Below, piece after piece: positions 13,017 through 27,425 of a DNA stretch of 64,000 nt. Source of the DNA: Paraspadella gotoi. Taxonomy: Eukaryota > Chaetognatha. Within the stretch, counting starts at the first letter, position 1, and each line of letters begins with the position of its first letter. The stretch spans positions 13,121,972 to 13,185,971 of the forward strand of contig CM119266.1 of assembly GCA_051294375.1 (NCBI GenBank). The letters run 5' to 3'. Under the pieces are notes generated by a model. The model had not been told where the DNA came from. It saw nothing but the letters and a program-made list of their open reading frames with translations, and ran no database searches. The position numbers were made by a program, and so were the translations under genes.

Positions 13017-14513
13017 GTGAGAAATGGGTATCAAGAGTTCATCGACGAGGAAAAGGAGACCGAAGGAACTTTTTTTTTTGACGAATCGGAGGGAGAGAAG
13101 GGTTTTATGGGAAGATAAGTGGGTTATAGAGAAGTGATGGGTTTGAGGTTTCGAGAAATTAATAGCAGAATTCTGATTTTCTAGAAATCAAGAGATTTTA
13201 GAATCGTGAGAATAATTAACTAACAAATCAAAAGTGGAATCCAACGATCGAAAAGCGTCAAATATAAAGATCCTAAATTCCTTCGTCATATTTATCTACA
13301 AGCGAAATCAGAAAATTTTCCAGGAAAAATTTCACATAGATACTGCATTTCTCCCATTTGCCATTAGGAATCTAGAAGGGAAATAAAGATAGTTTAAAAA
13401 TTTGTAAATATCGAACCAAGATATCAAAAGCGGAATAGAACTATAGGAAAACGTAAGATATAAAAATCCCAATAATTTTCGTCGAAGTTTTTATAAATTA
13501 GCGAATTTTAAAAAGGACACCGAAAAAATTGCACACAGATACTGCATTTTCTCAATCGTCGCTCGAGCCTACTCTTCGTCGTTGTGGCTTCACGATGAAG
13601 GAAAGGATCAGGAGGGAAGGTGTGACTCCGGTAATTGATGGATGGATGTCGTAGTCGTTGAGACGACGACGACGACGACGAAAATAACGACTACGAAGAC
13701 GACGACGAGAACGAGGTCGGCGCTAATAGATTTATGAGGCTAACGAGTGGTTTTCTGGTTGGTTGAGTCTCGAGATCTAGTCGACGCCGTCGCGAGCCAA
13801 GAGAGGAATATTTGATCAGCGAGACTCGCGGAAGTGAGGTCGGAGTGATTCGGGAGGTGAGGTAAAATTGGGTCGGGTGAAAAATAATAAAGTCAGGCGA
13901 AGTGATAGCAAACGATTCGTTTAAAGTAGTAAGAGAGGGAAGTCGAGATTATTCGTTTAAAAATTCTTTATTGAATCGTTTAATAAGTCGCCATTTTTTT
14001 TTTCAAACGTGGGCAGCGTGCGCAGCGTGCGCAGCGTGCGCAGCGTGCGCAGCGCGCAGATTGGCAGGTTGCGTGCGAATCGAAGAAAAAAAACCCGTAA
14101 AAGCCGATGACGACGGACAGACGATGAGATTAATTTTGTTTAATTATAAAAAATCGATAAACGATAATCAATTTTTTCCTTCTTTTTTTTTTTTGATACC
14201 TGATTCGAAAAGCAACGCATCGCCATCGGTGCAGTTTGAAGGTGCTTGCATTGTATCGCAGCGGCGAGAGTTGTTGGCACCTGGTCGCAAAATATGCGAC
14301 CTCGCCTCATTATATCCGAATATCAGATGCATATAAGCGTAAGGAATTATCATAGAATTTCATGGATTGGAAAAAAAAAACGAGAGAGGCGACGTAAACG
14401 GTTATAACAAATTAATTTCGCTAAAATTTCGATATTAAATTCGCGACGCTTTTGTTCGAAGAGCGTTTTTACTCGGCCAACGACAATTTTATTAGTTTAA
14501 TTTTTCTTTTGTC

Positions 14514-14565
<52 letters not shown>

Positions 14566-14703
14566 TCATTCCGCTGATTTTTTTCTTCTCGCCCGCTAGG
14601 CGGCGCAACGATCAAAGATGGCGCCGAGCGACGCGCCCACTGATGGCGTTTTAACGAGAAAAAGAAAACCGCGGTCGTCGTCGTCGTTGTTCTTGGCGGG
14701 GAA

Positions 14704-14739
<36 letters not shown>

Positions 14740-15204
14740 TAATGGATTCGGAAAGGTGGAAAATTCATGAGAAAACGGAGTCGCTCTTCGCGAACGCGGA
14801 TGTTATTGCAGCCGCTGCGTCGGTTATCGTCGTTGCTAGGTGACGGTGCTGGATAACGCTATTTCGTTTTATTACTATGAGGGTTTAATCTATTTTTCAG
14901 ACGTTTGACAACGGACATGAGAAGAATATTGGATGACAATGATGACTATGTGATTAATTATTAACATCCATCTCGGATGGATTATNNNNNNNNNNNNNNN
15001 NNNNNNNNNNCACAGAAGAGATCTTTTCCAACACAAACTGAGTCTACGTCCCAACATCTTCCCTACGTTCGCCAATGTCCCGTGCAAGAGTCATAACCAG
15101 TTGGCGCGTGAACCCGACCGCCAGCCAACGAGTCTCTCTCTCTCTCTCTCTCTCTCTCTTCTTCTCTCTCTCTCCTCTCTCATCTCCTCCTCTCTCTCTC
15201 TCTC

Positions 15205-16710
15205 GGCTCCACATCAGAATGATTTGCAAAACCAGGACGAGACGCGACATCATCCAGAAACTATAGGCCAATTTAGTTTACTATCAAGTTCTTGAAAACT
15301 CTTTGAAAGAAATAATTCTTGCCAGGTTTTAATATTATAGCTAGAAACTAAGAGGTAAACGGAATAATTTGCAATCAAGCACAAAAAAGGACGATCTGCC
15401 CCAGCAAAACATAGGTACGAACTTGTAGAAGATGCTCATCTTGGATTTAAATCAGAGGAGTGACAATTTGGTGACTCTCGACTATCAAAAGCTTTTGATC
15501 TCAATTTGGCTTGAATGGCTAAAATAACAAATTAATAAAACAGGAATTCCAAAGGAAATGTTACGCAATAATTAGTATCATTCATCAGTGATCGAACATT
15601 TTGTGTTTATAAGTAAAGGTGAACTTCGAACGTACCATAAAAATCAGTGTTGTGGCTCCCACAAGGTGCCCGTTTAAAGTCCAGAGAAAAATCTTACTTC
15701 TATGTAGAAGATCCTCCACTCAATAGAAACAGAAAGTCCAAACCAAGTCTACAACAACTCCAGCGATGGAACAGCACAGATGTTTTGGAAAATGCCTCAC
15801 AATATGCAGATGATTCATCGTCTGGGCAACCTCAAAAGGATCCCGCTAGCGCTGTACTTGTTCCTAAAAAACTTTAAATCGTTTAAAGGATGGTGCAGAA
15901 AAGTGTTTTTAGAACTTACCCGATAAGTAAACTGTCTAACTTTAACGTCGCACTCATATTTATACATGATTATGCTATGAAACTATTTCTTTTTGGTAGT
16001 AAAATACCTGTTGTTCCAAACAGTTAAATTTTAGGAATGTAAACTTAGATAAAAAATTAACATGGACTCCTACATTTAAATGATCTATTTACTAAAGCAA
16101 GATCAAAAATTTAGCAATCAATAGCGCTGTCTAGATTTGTACTCAAATGATAACTACCGTCTTGTTTACACAATCTATTCTCTAGTCGGTTTGTCTCATA
16201 TTTATGTATTCACACCATGTTTCTTCAGCTGCAAAGATGTATTGGAAAAATTTGATCAAGCTTCAGTACTTGCCATAAGAACTTTTAAAAAATGTAACCG
16301 CCTCCATACCCCTACTGATATTTATGATGCAGCAGACATGATTCCCTTACAGCAATATTGTACGCTGACTTGTTCTAACAGAATGCTATCGGTCGTATAA
16401 TTCGTTTTATATAATTTGTTTGAATGAACAATTATTGATCGAATTTCTTTTTATCGTATTCCAAACCAATATATCTCCGAAACTACTTCTGGATGGGAAA
16501 TACTAGGAAAAGGAGCGAATGCTGTGTTCATTGTCAATTGGAGAGTTTCATGAAGTTTTTGGTTCAATCCGAGTGCAGTTAGAAGTGCGATGCCACTTTT
16601 GTTTCAAAGTCAATTAACAATTTGATAAATATTCTTGAGAAATAGGTGCTTTTAAAGGCCCTCAAGGTGCCTAAAGCCGCAAGTAATTAAATATTGTCCT
16701 ATTGTCTATT
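15205..16710 (+). mobile_element. decayed non-LTR retrotransposon (Jockey-like LINE) fragment
   Basis: Fragments of reverse transcriptase occur in order in shifting frames: HLGFKSEE near 15440, GIPKEML near 15550, a LPQGARL block at about 15660, the catalytic YADD box at 15803-15814, and a C-terminal HTPTDIYDAADMIPLQQY stretch near 16310-16355. GIPKEML, PQGA and YADD are hallmark regions of LINE RTs of the Jockey/CR1 type (family knowledge). Frameshifts and stops break the reading frame, so it is dead. The 3' end runs into repeated tattgtc units near 16695-16710. The CT tract of the host palindrome lies on both sides, and the right arm of the palindrome lacks the insert. Confidence 0.75.
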
Positions 16711-17699
16711 GTCTCTTCTCCTCTTTTTCTCTCTATCTCTCTCTTTCCTCCGAGTTCTCGATTCTTTAAAGAAAAGAATCCGTATCCTGATTGGCTGAAC
16801 GAAATCGTCGACCTCGATCGCTCGAAGAGGACAGCCCCCTTCACGCACCGACGCGTATCTCAACTCGAGACGCGAGACTAATTCTTCATTTACGATCGGT
16901 GACGCTCCCGGGCGAAAAACCACGCCGTTCCATTGTGCGGTTTTCCAGTCGAGCGGGAATGAGGTGGGGGGAGATGGTTGTTTGGGGTGGGTTTTGGAAA
17001 GTAAATATGGGAAGCTGCGAAAGTAATGAACAGTTTGAAAAAGCGGCCTGTGGTAGATGGCAAAGTGAATTTATGAATACTTAACTAATTCTGATTAAAC
17101 CTGCAATATTTTTGAAAAATATAAAGTACTCAACTGATGTTGAATATTATTTTAAATTCATAAGAGACTAGCGAGCATTTAAACTACCTTTGGAACGGAT
17201 ATGATTCTGAATTTTCAAAACTTGCACGCGCTTTCTCGCTAAATATTCTCCATTGATCCTTTTTGACTCTCAGTTTCACTAGCCCTCCTTTTTTGACAAT
17301 CAATGGAAAAATATGTCGATAGAAAAAAGAGTCTCCAGCTGAAATTGTTCCCAACAGATTTCCAGCGACAATTCGCCTGGAAAATCCTTTAAAAATGACT
17401 TGAAATCATTCGTTAAATATTGAATGTTAATTGGTAATTATACTATTTTCATGAGCTCAACTAAGGCAACTACTTAACTTGCCTCGTTGAGAAAAATTGC
17501 GATGCAAGAAGAAAAAAGTTCTTATTGAAGCGAGAAATATTGAAAAATCTATTTGAATTTTCTTTTGGTTTCCAGATTTTTCTCTTTTCAACGCATTGTT
17601 GCTGGAATTTTTCCATTCGCGGATTTTCTATCCCGTTGCGGATTTGCAATTTCGCAAGAAAGTTTGAATTTACAAGATTAAACGAAACAGTGAAGGCCA

Positions 17700-17832
17700 G
17701 CAAGATCAGAATGGTTTGGAGTGATAGAAAGAATGAAAAAAAGAAAGAAAGAAGAAAGAAAAAAGAAAGAAAGAAAAAAGAAAAAGAAAGAAGAAAGAAA
17801 GAAAGAAGAAAAGAAGAAAGCAATGCAAGCAA
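17700..17832. repeat. imperfect (GAAA)n / (AAGC)n tract
   Basis: Purine-rich GAAA-type repeat followed by gcaagcaagc units. It is the inverted counterpart of 28348-28460, where (CTTG)n and (CTTT)n are almost perfect. Confidence 0.85.
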
Positions 17833-19932
17833 GCAGCAAGCAAGCCCAAGCAAAAGCGAAAAGTTAAAAGAAAAGAAAACAGGCCAAGAAACGATTGTTC
17901 TCCATTTTTTTTTGTCTCCCTTCTTTTTCTTTTTTCGCTTTGTATCCGATTTTTGATTGTTATCAAATCGACTTGTCTCTCCTTCCGACAAGCTCTCTCT
18001 CCTCTAATCCTCCCCCCCCTTCCGGCAAAATCTTTTCTTCTCCGACTCAGACCCAATGTCTGCAATCGAGGTCCAATGGCGGCGGCCGAGGCGCGGGCAA
18101 GCGGCGAATAATGGTTGCCCGGCAACCGCCGCTTCGATAGCGCAATTTTTGCACGAATCCAGACCGCGAGTAACGGTAATGAAGTAACTCGCCCGAGCGC
18201 CCGAAGAAAAAAAGGGAGGAAAGGAAAAAAGAAAAGGAAATGAAAGGAAAAGTAAAGGTAAGGTAGAGGTAAAACGGGGAAAGAATAGCGTAAGTAACCG
18301 CTGCCTGCGTCTGAGAGGGAAACTTCGCTTCCGCCGGTATTTGACTCCTTCGGAGAAAATTGAGAGGCAATTAATACTTTTTTGTCAATTTGGAAAAGAG
18401 AATATATGACAAAGCACTTATGAGATTTTATAAAAATAAGAGAATAAAAAATTAAAAGTAATCATTGTTTTATATTTCGCATATGAATTATGAACCGACC
18501 AGGTTTTCAAGACTAGTGGGTGATCCAGAGTCAACTCTAAAAATATGAAATTTGTTAAAATATTTTATGCACCAGTAAAAATTTCATTACTTTGCAAAAT
18601 TTTTTTAAAAAAGTCAATTCGAACCCGACTCTTCCGCGCGCCATCGAAAATCGTGCTTCGATCCCCAAACCCGGCCGTCCGCCGGCGCGAAAACAAATAT
18701 CGCCTCAGATCGTAATATCCAATAAGAGAGTAATGTTGACTTTTCGATCTGTCTCTCTCTCTCTCATCTAATCTCTTCTCTCTCTCTCTCGTCTCTCTCT
18801 CTCTCTCTCTCTTCTCTCCTAGTCATCTCATCTCTCTCCTCCTTTCTCTCTTTTCTCTCTCTCTCTCACTCTCAGTCACTTCTCGCTCTCCTGTCTCTTT
18901 TCTCAACTTCCGCGCGAATTTTTTGTTGTGTGGAACGCGTTGTAACGGTCCGATCTCGACCAATCAGCGCGTCGTTCGTCGTCACTGATCGTCTTCCGCC
19001 AATGCGCGTCCGTTTGATCTCCCAATTCAGTCATCCGCGTGCTTAACCCGAACGCATTGCGCACTTTCGTGCCGTTACCACGAAACGCGACCGCCGACTC
19101 CTCATCCTCCTCATCCTCCCTTCACCCTCCTTCCACGCCCTCTTGGCGTCGCCGGGTAACGCACCACGTCTCTCTCCTCTTCTGCTCTCTTCATCTTCTC
19201 TCTCTTCTCTCTCTCTCCGCTCTCTCTCTCTCTCTCTCTCATCTCTCTCCTCTCAATTCTCTCTCTCTCTCTCAACGTGGCTTTTCGCACGTGCGTGGCA
19301 AATCCCGAAGTCTTGAGGTCGTTCGTCTTTGTCGTCGTCCGTCGTCGTCGTCTCACCCTCTTCTCTTTCAGCTCTGGTCGTCGGAAAACTTTCCTATTGC
19401 GCGCCATCATCGCCGTCGCAGCGCAAGAAGCGCTTCTCCGTTTGGTGATGACGACGATGACCGATGATGACGATGACGATAATAATGACGAGATGACGAT
19501 TAATGACTAAACACTGAAAAATAAAACAAAATTTGAATTATTATTTTAAAATTTCACGGTTTTTAAAGATGTAATTACGAATCAAAAAGGTTATAACATG
19601 ATACAATCGATCTTCATTAATTTAAAGAAATATTTTACTCCTTTTCTTCACAAAGTCGATTCAAACCGTTAGGCCTTATTTTAAATTATAAAAGGCAGCG
19701 GCAACTGAAATATAAACAAACTATTTTCCGAACCGGTGGAATCAACAAAAATTGATGTAAATAAAAACGAACCCAAATGTGCGGGAGCGTACACTGCCAA
19801 CACATCGACGAACTGCGGCATCAGAAAACCTGAAAAAATCGACCATAAAAAGAAAACAAAAGAAAAATTCAAACAATGAACAAAACTTTGATGAAAAGAA
19901 GCTTCACTTTTCTCTCTCTCCTCCTCTCTCCG

Positions 19933-19979
<47 letters not shown>

Positions 19980-20404
19980 CTCTCTCTCTCTCTCTTCTCT
20001 CTCTCTCTTCTCATCACTCGTTGTTTTAAATATCTAAACTTGGTTCCATATAAACCTTGATATCACTTCATGGTTGCCCATTGTGGCTTAAAAGGACACG
20101 TTTATAATGGAGCCATCACTTCAAAAAGTGAGTTAAAAAATTGTAGGTTCCATTACGACACCAAAAGTGTGAATACTGCGTCTATACGCAAAGTCAACAA
20201 AGGTTGCCGACGCTGCAAACGCTGCCGGGAGCTGCCGACTTTGCTTCCCGCTCGTCGAAAGTCGACGCCGCATCTTCCTCGAGGAAACGTAACGATGTCC
20301 GATCCTCGAGAGAAGAAACGAGAATTCCCTTTTCGTTGGATGTAGATTGTATGAATCGAATTTCGCGGTTTGGATTAAGTTCCGAACAACGGACATACAT
20401 AAAC

Positions 20405-22213
20405 TCAAGATAACATGAATTGGTAAGCAGATAAAATCCCATGAAAATTGAACGTTGAACATTGCGCATTGGCATACCATAGAAGTACTATGTCAGGAGG
20501 CTTCTCTCGAGCTGATCATTGTACAACGGCGAATCCTGAAATCGACTGCGTTCTCGCTGAATCTTGTACTTTTTTCTCACTCAGAATATCTTCACGTGGC
20601 GCACTTAACAAGGTCCCAGAGAAGTCTCTGGCCCAAGCGCGACCACACCTTCCCCACAAGTTCAACCCACACGCTCGACCCAGTTTATCTCTCGACGGGA
20701 TAACTCCGAGCGGAGAAGTCGACGCTCGTGTCCTTTTCGGGTTTATCTTTCGTCGTCGACCTCTTGTCTTGTCGTTCGGAATGTCGTCGCGGTTGTCGGT
20801 TGTTGTTGTGATCGTCATCCTTGTCGAGGTTCAGTCACTAGAGACTTTAGATCAAATCACGTCGCATCTATGCATTTTTCGTGGGCGAGTTAGTTTAATT
20901 TGTCTTCCAGTCTGCGCGAAATTCTACTATCTAGGAAAAAAGTATATGACAATTTTTTAATAAAAGATATGTACCTCGAAACTTATTTCATTTAAAAAAA
21001 AAAAACAGATATATTTCAAATCTATAATGAATTTAATTTTGCAGTAGCTTATTCTATTTTGTTTGTAGGTCTAGAATCGTTTACGAAGTTACAAGCAAAA
21101 AAATGTTGTTTACGTTCAAATGAAAAATGGCGGAAAAAAAATTCAATTTATTACTATTTTTGGTAATTGTAATTAATTTTAGTTTTTATTTAAATAGAGT
21201 TAGTTTTTTTTTAATATTTTTTAATTTGGCATGCTAAAAGCCTTGCACCTCTTTCTGGTTCACAAAAAGTATTATTAGCTCTCAGAAAAGAAGGAAAGGA
21301 TGCGCCATATATTAATATCCGGGGCTCGAGAAATTGCATTAAATATTGAAAAACATTTCATGTCATACCTCAATTTGCTGTATAGAGCATACCAAGATAA
21401 TGAGGCAGGCAGCAGTTGATGCCGAGGAAGGGAATAACCCGTAATATGAGAATATTATCATGATGTTTTACCATTTTTATATATTTTTTATTGAATAAAT
21501 GAATTATGTCATATACTTTTTCCTAGATAGTACTCAACCAATTTCGGGCATTTTGGTCGTCGTTCATGAGACATTCTGTTAATTTCATTTTCAGCATAGT
21601 ATTTATTTAGATATTTCATCTACAGAAATGATGAAAAATATTGTAAACAGAACGCTACGTATTAAAATGTAGGTGTAAATCTCATTTCTTGAATAGATTA
21701 TTGTAGTTTACTAAAAAACACCTATCCACCAAAATCGTCAAGAAACTGCTAAAACGTCGAGCCTTCTTCCTCCGGATTACGCCAAGGTCGCACGAGCGGG
21801 TCGCGTAAAACGTAACCCCGGACGCTACACAACGATAATCTCTCGTACAAATCTCCTCTCGGAATCTTTGGACGTGGAACTGGAAGCGACGGCCCGAACG
21901 CGTCAGCCGAAGCGACGTTCAACTGTTTGGACTCGTCCATGGCCTCGCGCAATTGTGCGTGCGTTTCTATTTTTAGACATGGACGTCCCTGACGTGATTA
22001 GGAGATACAGAAAAGATGCTGAAGCTTCTGACGCGGACGTTGTGCCACGAAGACTGCGGGACTTGCTGCGGCCAATGCGCTGCTAATTGCTGCGGTTAGA
22101 TGCTACGTATAGATGCTGCGGCAGCCGGTAAGCTCTTATGCAAATCCCGCGATGGCTCGGCTATGAATATCCCTTCGCGACCCTGAGAGCGCCTGAGTAT
22201 AGGAGCACCCGGC

Positions 22214-22274
<61 letters not shown>

Positions 22275-23160
22275 GAAGAGAGAGGAGAGAGAAGAGAGAG
22301 AAGAGAGAGAGAGAGTGAAATCAAACGAGTGATGGGGCGAGAGAGGAACTGCGTTGAAGGGAGGGTTGTGATTAGTTATTGTGGGCAATGGAGTCCTGCG
22401 CGGAAGAGGAAGAGGCGAGGAAAGTGAATAATAAGGGGGCTGGGCGAGGGGAGGGGGGCGAGCGACCTAATCTACTAGCGGGTTAATTTTCGAACGACTG
22501 TTGCGAAATTATCAGCGAGAGAAAGATGGAGAAGGATGGGGTAAATGATGGTGAAGGATGAGGGATGGAGATGGATAATGGAATGAGATAATTAAAAAAG
22601 TGGTTGAGATAAAATTATGATAGGAAAATAAGAAAAATGAGAAAAGGAGAAAAGGGTAATGTAGAGAGAGGGTGAAATTTGAAAATTTTTATTGAAACAT
22701 CAAAACATCAAACTTTAAAAAGAGTGTGAAAAATATATAAGTATAAAAATGTTGGGTAATATACGTATCGAAACTTGTGCAGAGAGAAAATAACGAATTA
22801 TCTTAAGCTATTTTTTTATTATTTCAGACCACGAAAATGATTATTTGTGGTTATATATATGTAATATATATATGTATATATATATATATGTGTGTATGTA
22901 TGTTTTTTCTCATTCCCTTTTTCTCGAATTCATCCTTCCAAATGAAAGAGCTCCATCTCTCGCTCGTCATTAAAACCGTCTGGCTTTTTTCTTTTGGCCT
23001 CCGATGACTCCGCTGAACCTTTGAGCGGATCCAAATTATTGGCTACTGGGATATTTTTGGGTAATTTGGGGCGGATTGTAACGATTGGGGAAATTGGGGC
23101 GATTGTGACGGTGCAGTAATAAAAATGATACCAATTTCATAAGAGAAATTTTAAACTTTC
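20405..23160 (-). repeat. triplicated block, inverted copy C2'
   Basis: Reverse complement of C1 (6345-9144), inside the left palindrome arm and running into its loop. The loop sequence (23080-23168) matches the start of C1 near 6345-6450. Confidence 0.88.
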
Positions 23161-23168
23161 ATAAAATA
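23080..23168. other. single-copy loop of the palindrome
   Basis: 89 bp between the two arms, without inverted counterpart. It reads as the reverse complement of the C1 start, so the fold occurs inside block C rather than at a block boundary. Confidence 0.8.
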
Positions 23169-23927
23169 ACCGCCCCAATTACCCCAAAAATATCCCAGTA
23201 GCCCAATAATTTGGATCCGCTCAAAGGTTCAGCGGAGTCATCGGAGGCCAAAAGAAAAAGCCAGACGGTTTTAATGACGAGCGAGAGATGGAGCTCTTCA
23301 TTTGGAAGGATGAATTTCGAGAAAAGGGAATGAGAAAAAACATACATACACACATATATATATATATACATATATATACATATATATAACCACAAATAAT
23401 CATTTTCGTGTCTGAATAATAAAAAAATACTTAAGATAATTCGTTATTTTCTCCTGCACAATGTTTCGATACGTATATTACCCAACATTTTTATACTTAT
23501 ATTTTTCACACTCTTTTAAAGTTTGATGTTTGATGTTTCAATAAAAATTTTCAAATTTCACCTCTCTCTACATTACCCTTTCTCCTTTTCTCATTTTTCT
23601 TATTTTCCTCATCATATTTTATCTCAACCACTTTTTAAATTATCTCATCCATTATCCATCTCCATCCCTCATCCTTCACCATCATTTACCCCATCCTCTC
23701 TCCATCTTTCTCCGCTGAATAATTCGCAACATCGTTCGAAATTAACCCGCTAGTAGATTAGGTCGCTCGCCCCCCTCCCCTCGCCCAGCCCCCTTATTAT
23801 TCACTTTCCTCGCCTCTTCCTCTTTCCGCCTAGGACTCCATATGCCACAATAACTAATCACCAACCCTCCCTTCAACGCAGTTCCTCTCTCGCCCCATCA
23901 CTCGTTTGATTCACTCTCTCTCTCTCT

Positions 23928-23984
<57 letters not shown>

Positions 23985-26086
23985 TCTCCTCTCTCTCTCT
24001 CCTTCGCCGGGTGGCTCCTATACTCAGGTCGCTCTCAGGGTCGCGAAGGATATTCATAGCCGAGCCATCGCGGATTTGCATAAGAGCTTCCGGCTGCCGG
24101 CAGCATCTATCGTAGCATCTACCGCAGCATTAGCAGCAGCATTGGCCGCAGCAAGTCCCGCAGTCTTCGTGGCACAACCGTCCGCGTCAGAAGCTTCAGC
24201 ATCTTTTCTGTATCTCTAATAGTCAGGACGTCCATGTCTAAAAATAGAACGGCCGCACAATTGCGCCGAGGCCATGGAGCGTCCAACAGTTAACGTCGCG
24301 TTCGGCTGACGCGTTCGGCCGTCGCTTCCAGTTCCACGTCCCAAAGATTCCGAGAGGAGATTTGTACGAGAGATTATCGTTGGTAGCGTCCGGGTTACGT
24401 TTTACGGCGACCCGCTCGTGCGACTTGGCGTAATCCGGGAGGAAGAAGGCGCGACGGTTTTTACGAGTTTCTGACGATTTTTTTGGTGGTAGGGTTTTTT
24501 TAGTACTACAATAATCTATTCAAAGAAATGAGATTTACACCTACATTTTAATACGTAGCGTCTCTTTTACAATATTTTTCATCATTTTGTAGATGAAATA
24601 TCTAAATAAATACTATGCTGAAAATGAAATTTAACAGTAATGTCCTATGAACGACGACCAAAATGCCCGAAATTGGTGAAGTACTATCTAGGAAAAAAGT
24701 ATATGACATAATTCATTTATTCAATAAAAAGTATATAAAACATGGGTAAAACATCATGATAATATTCTCAATATTAGGTATTCCCTTCCTCGGCATCAAC
24801 TGCTGCCTGCCTTTATCTTGGTATGCTCTTATACAGCAAATTGAGGTATGACAGTGAAATGTTTTTCAATATTTTTAACGCAATTCTTCGCAGCCCCGAT
24901 ATTAATATATGCGCATCTTTCCTTCTTTTCTGAGAGCTATAATAATACTTTTTTGAACCAGAAAGAGGTGCAAGGCTTTTAGCATTGCCAAATTAAAAAA
25001 ATATTAAAAAAATAACTAACTCTATTTAAAATAAAAATAAATAATTAAATACCAAAAATAGTAGTAAATTGAATTTTTTTTTCTCGCCATTTTTCATTTG
25101 AAGTAACAACATTTTTTTGCTTGTAACTTCTAAACGATTTGACCTACAAAAAAATAGAAGTAAGCTACTGAAAATAAATTCAATATAGATTTGGAAATAT
25201 TCTGTTTTTTTTTTAAATGAAATAAGTTTTCGAGTACATATCTTTTATTAAAAATGTCATATACTTTTTTCCTAGATAGTAGAATTTCGCGCAGCACTGA
25301 AGACAAATTAAACTAAACTCGCCCACGAAAAATGCAATGATGCGACGTTGATTTGATCTAAAGTCTCTAGTGACGACCTCGACAAGGATGACGATGACAA
25401 CAACAACGACAACCGCGACGACATTCGAAGACAAGACGAAGAGGTCGACGACGAGATAAACCCCGAAAGACACGAGCGTCGACTTCTCCGCTCGGAGTTA
25501 ATCCCCGTCGAGAGATAAATGGGTCGAGCGTGTGGGTGAAACTTGTGGGTGGAACGTGTGGGTCGCGTGTGGGCCAGAGACTTTTCTGGGAGCCTCTTGT
25601 TAGTGCGAAGGCGTGAAGATATTCTGAGCTGAGAAAAAAGTACAAGATTCAGAGAACGCAGTCGATGTTAGGATTCGCCGTTGTTACAATTGATAGCTGA
25701 GAGAAGCCGCCTGACATAGTACTTTATGGTATGCACAATGCGCAATGTTCAACGTTCAATTTTCATGGGATTTTATCGTTACCAATTCAATGTTATCTTT
25801 GAGTATGTATGTCCGTGTCGGGAACTTAATCCAAACCGCGAAATTCGATTCTACAATCTACATCCAACGAAAAGGGAATTCTCGTTTCTTCTCTCGAGGA
25901 TCGAACATCGTTACGTTTCCCTCGAGAAGATGGCGGCGTCGACTTCGAGAGCGGAAGCAAAGTCGGCAGCGTCGGCAGCGTTTGCAGCGTCGGCAACCTT
26001 TGTTGACTTTGCGTAGAGACGCAGTATTCACACTTTTGGTGTCGTAATGGAAACCTACAATTTTTAACTCACTTTTTGAAGTGATG

Positions 26087-26279
26087 NNNNNNNNNNNNNN
26101 NNNNNNNNNNNNNNNNNNNNNNNNNNNNNNNNNNNNNNNNNNNNNNNNNNNNNNNNNNNNNNNNNNNNNNNNNNNNNNNNNNNNNNNNNNNNNNNNNNNN
26201 NNNNNNNNNNNNNNNNNNNNNNNNNNNNNNNNNNNNNNNNNNNNNNNNNNNNNNNNNNNNNNNNNNNNNNNNNNNNNNN
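26087..26279. other. assembly gap (193 N)
   Basis: Gap in the right arm. The left-arm counterpart (about 19900-20120) suggests that CT/GA repeat plus about 100 bp of unique sequence is missing. Confidence 1.
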
Positions 26280-26314
<35 letters not shown>

Positions 26315-27389
26315 TGAAAGCTCTTTTCATCAAAGCTTTTGTTCATTGTTTGAATTTTTCTTTTGTTTCTATTTATGTCGATTTTTTCAGGTTTTCTGAT
26401 GCCGCAGTTCGTCGATGTTGCAGTGTTGTACGCTCCCGCACATTGGGCTTCGTTTTTATTACATCAATTTTGCTGATTCCACCGGGGTTCGGAAAATAGT
26501 TTGTTTTATATTCAGTTTGCCGCTGCTTTTATAATTTAAAATAAGCCTTAACGGTTTGAATCGACTTTGTTGAAGAAAGGAGTAAAATATTTCTTTAATA
26601 TAATGAAGATCGATTGTATCATGTTATAACCTTTTTGATTCGTAATTACATCTTTAAAACCGTGAAAATTTTAAAATATAATCAAATTTTGTTTTATTTT
26701 CAGTGTTTAGTCATTATCGTCATCTTCGTCATTATTATCGTCATCGTCATCATCGTCATCGTCGTCATCATCCAAACGGAGAGACGCTTCTTGCGCTGCG
26801 ACGGCGAGATGGCGCGAATGGGAAAGTTTCCGTGACAGAGCTGAAAGAGAAGAGGGTGGGACGACGACGACGCGACGACGACCAAGACGACGACCTCAAG
26901 ATTCGGGATTTTGCCGACGTTGCGAAAAAAAGCCACGTTGAGAAGAAGAGAGAGAGAGAGAGAGAGAGCAGTGGAGAAGAGAGAGAGAGGAGTAGTGGTC
27001 CCAGTATCTAAACGGGAGACGACGACGAGAGGAGAGAAGATGAAAGAGAGAGAAGAGAGAGAGAGAGAGAGACGTGAGTGCCGTTACCCGGCGCGACGCC
27101 AAGGCGTGAAAGGCGGCTGTGGAAGAGGTAAGGAGGATGAGGAGGATGAGGAGCGGCGGTCGCTGTTCCGTGTGTAACGGCCACGAAAGCGGCATTGCGT
27201 CGGGTTAAGCGACGCGGTATGACCGATGTATTGGAGGATCAAACGTGGACGCGCATTGGCGGAAAGACGATTCAGTGACGCGACCGAAACGCGCTGATTG
27301 GTCGACGGATCGGACGTTACAACGCGTTCCACACAACAAAATTCGCGCGAGAGTGAGAAAGAGACAGGGAGAGCGAGAAGTGAGAGAGT

Positions 27390-27425
<36 letters not shown>

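Larger units (their letters stand above)
15011..23079 (+). repeat. left arm of a large inverted repeat
   Basis: Reverse complement of 23169-29645. Outer end: ttttccaacacaaactgag at 15025 against ctcagttttgtgttggaaaa at 29620. Inner end: ggtaatttggggcgg near 23079 against ccgccccaattacc at 23169. Arm lengths are about 8.1 and 6.5 kb; the difference is explained by a LINE insert at about 15205-16710 found only here. This arm carries more broken homopolymers and microsatellites than the right arm (compare 17720-17830 with 28382-28455). Confidence 0.88.

Noticed and set aside
17470-17991. 173-codon minus-strand frame rich in Phe/Ser/Leu
   Set aside because: Reads through the GAAA tract; the matching right-arm sequence encodes a different frame.
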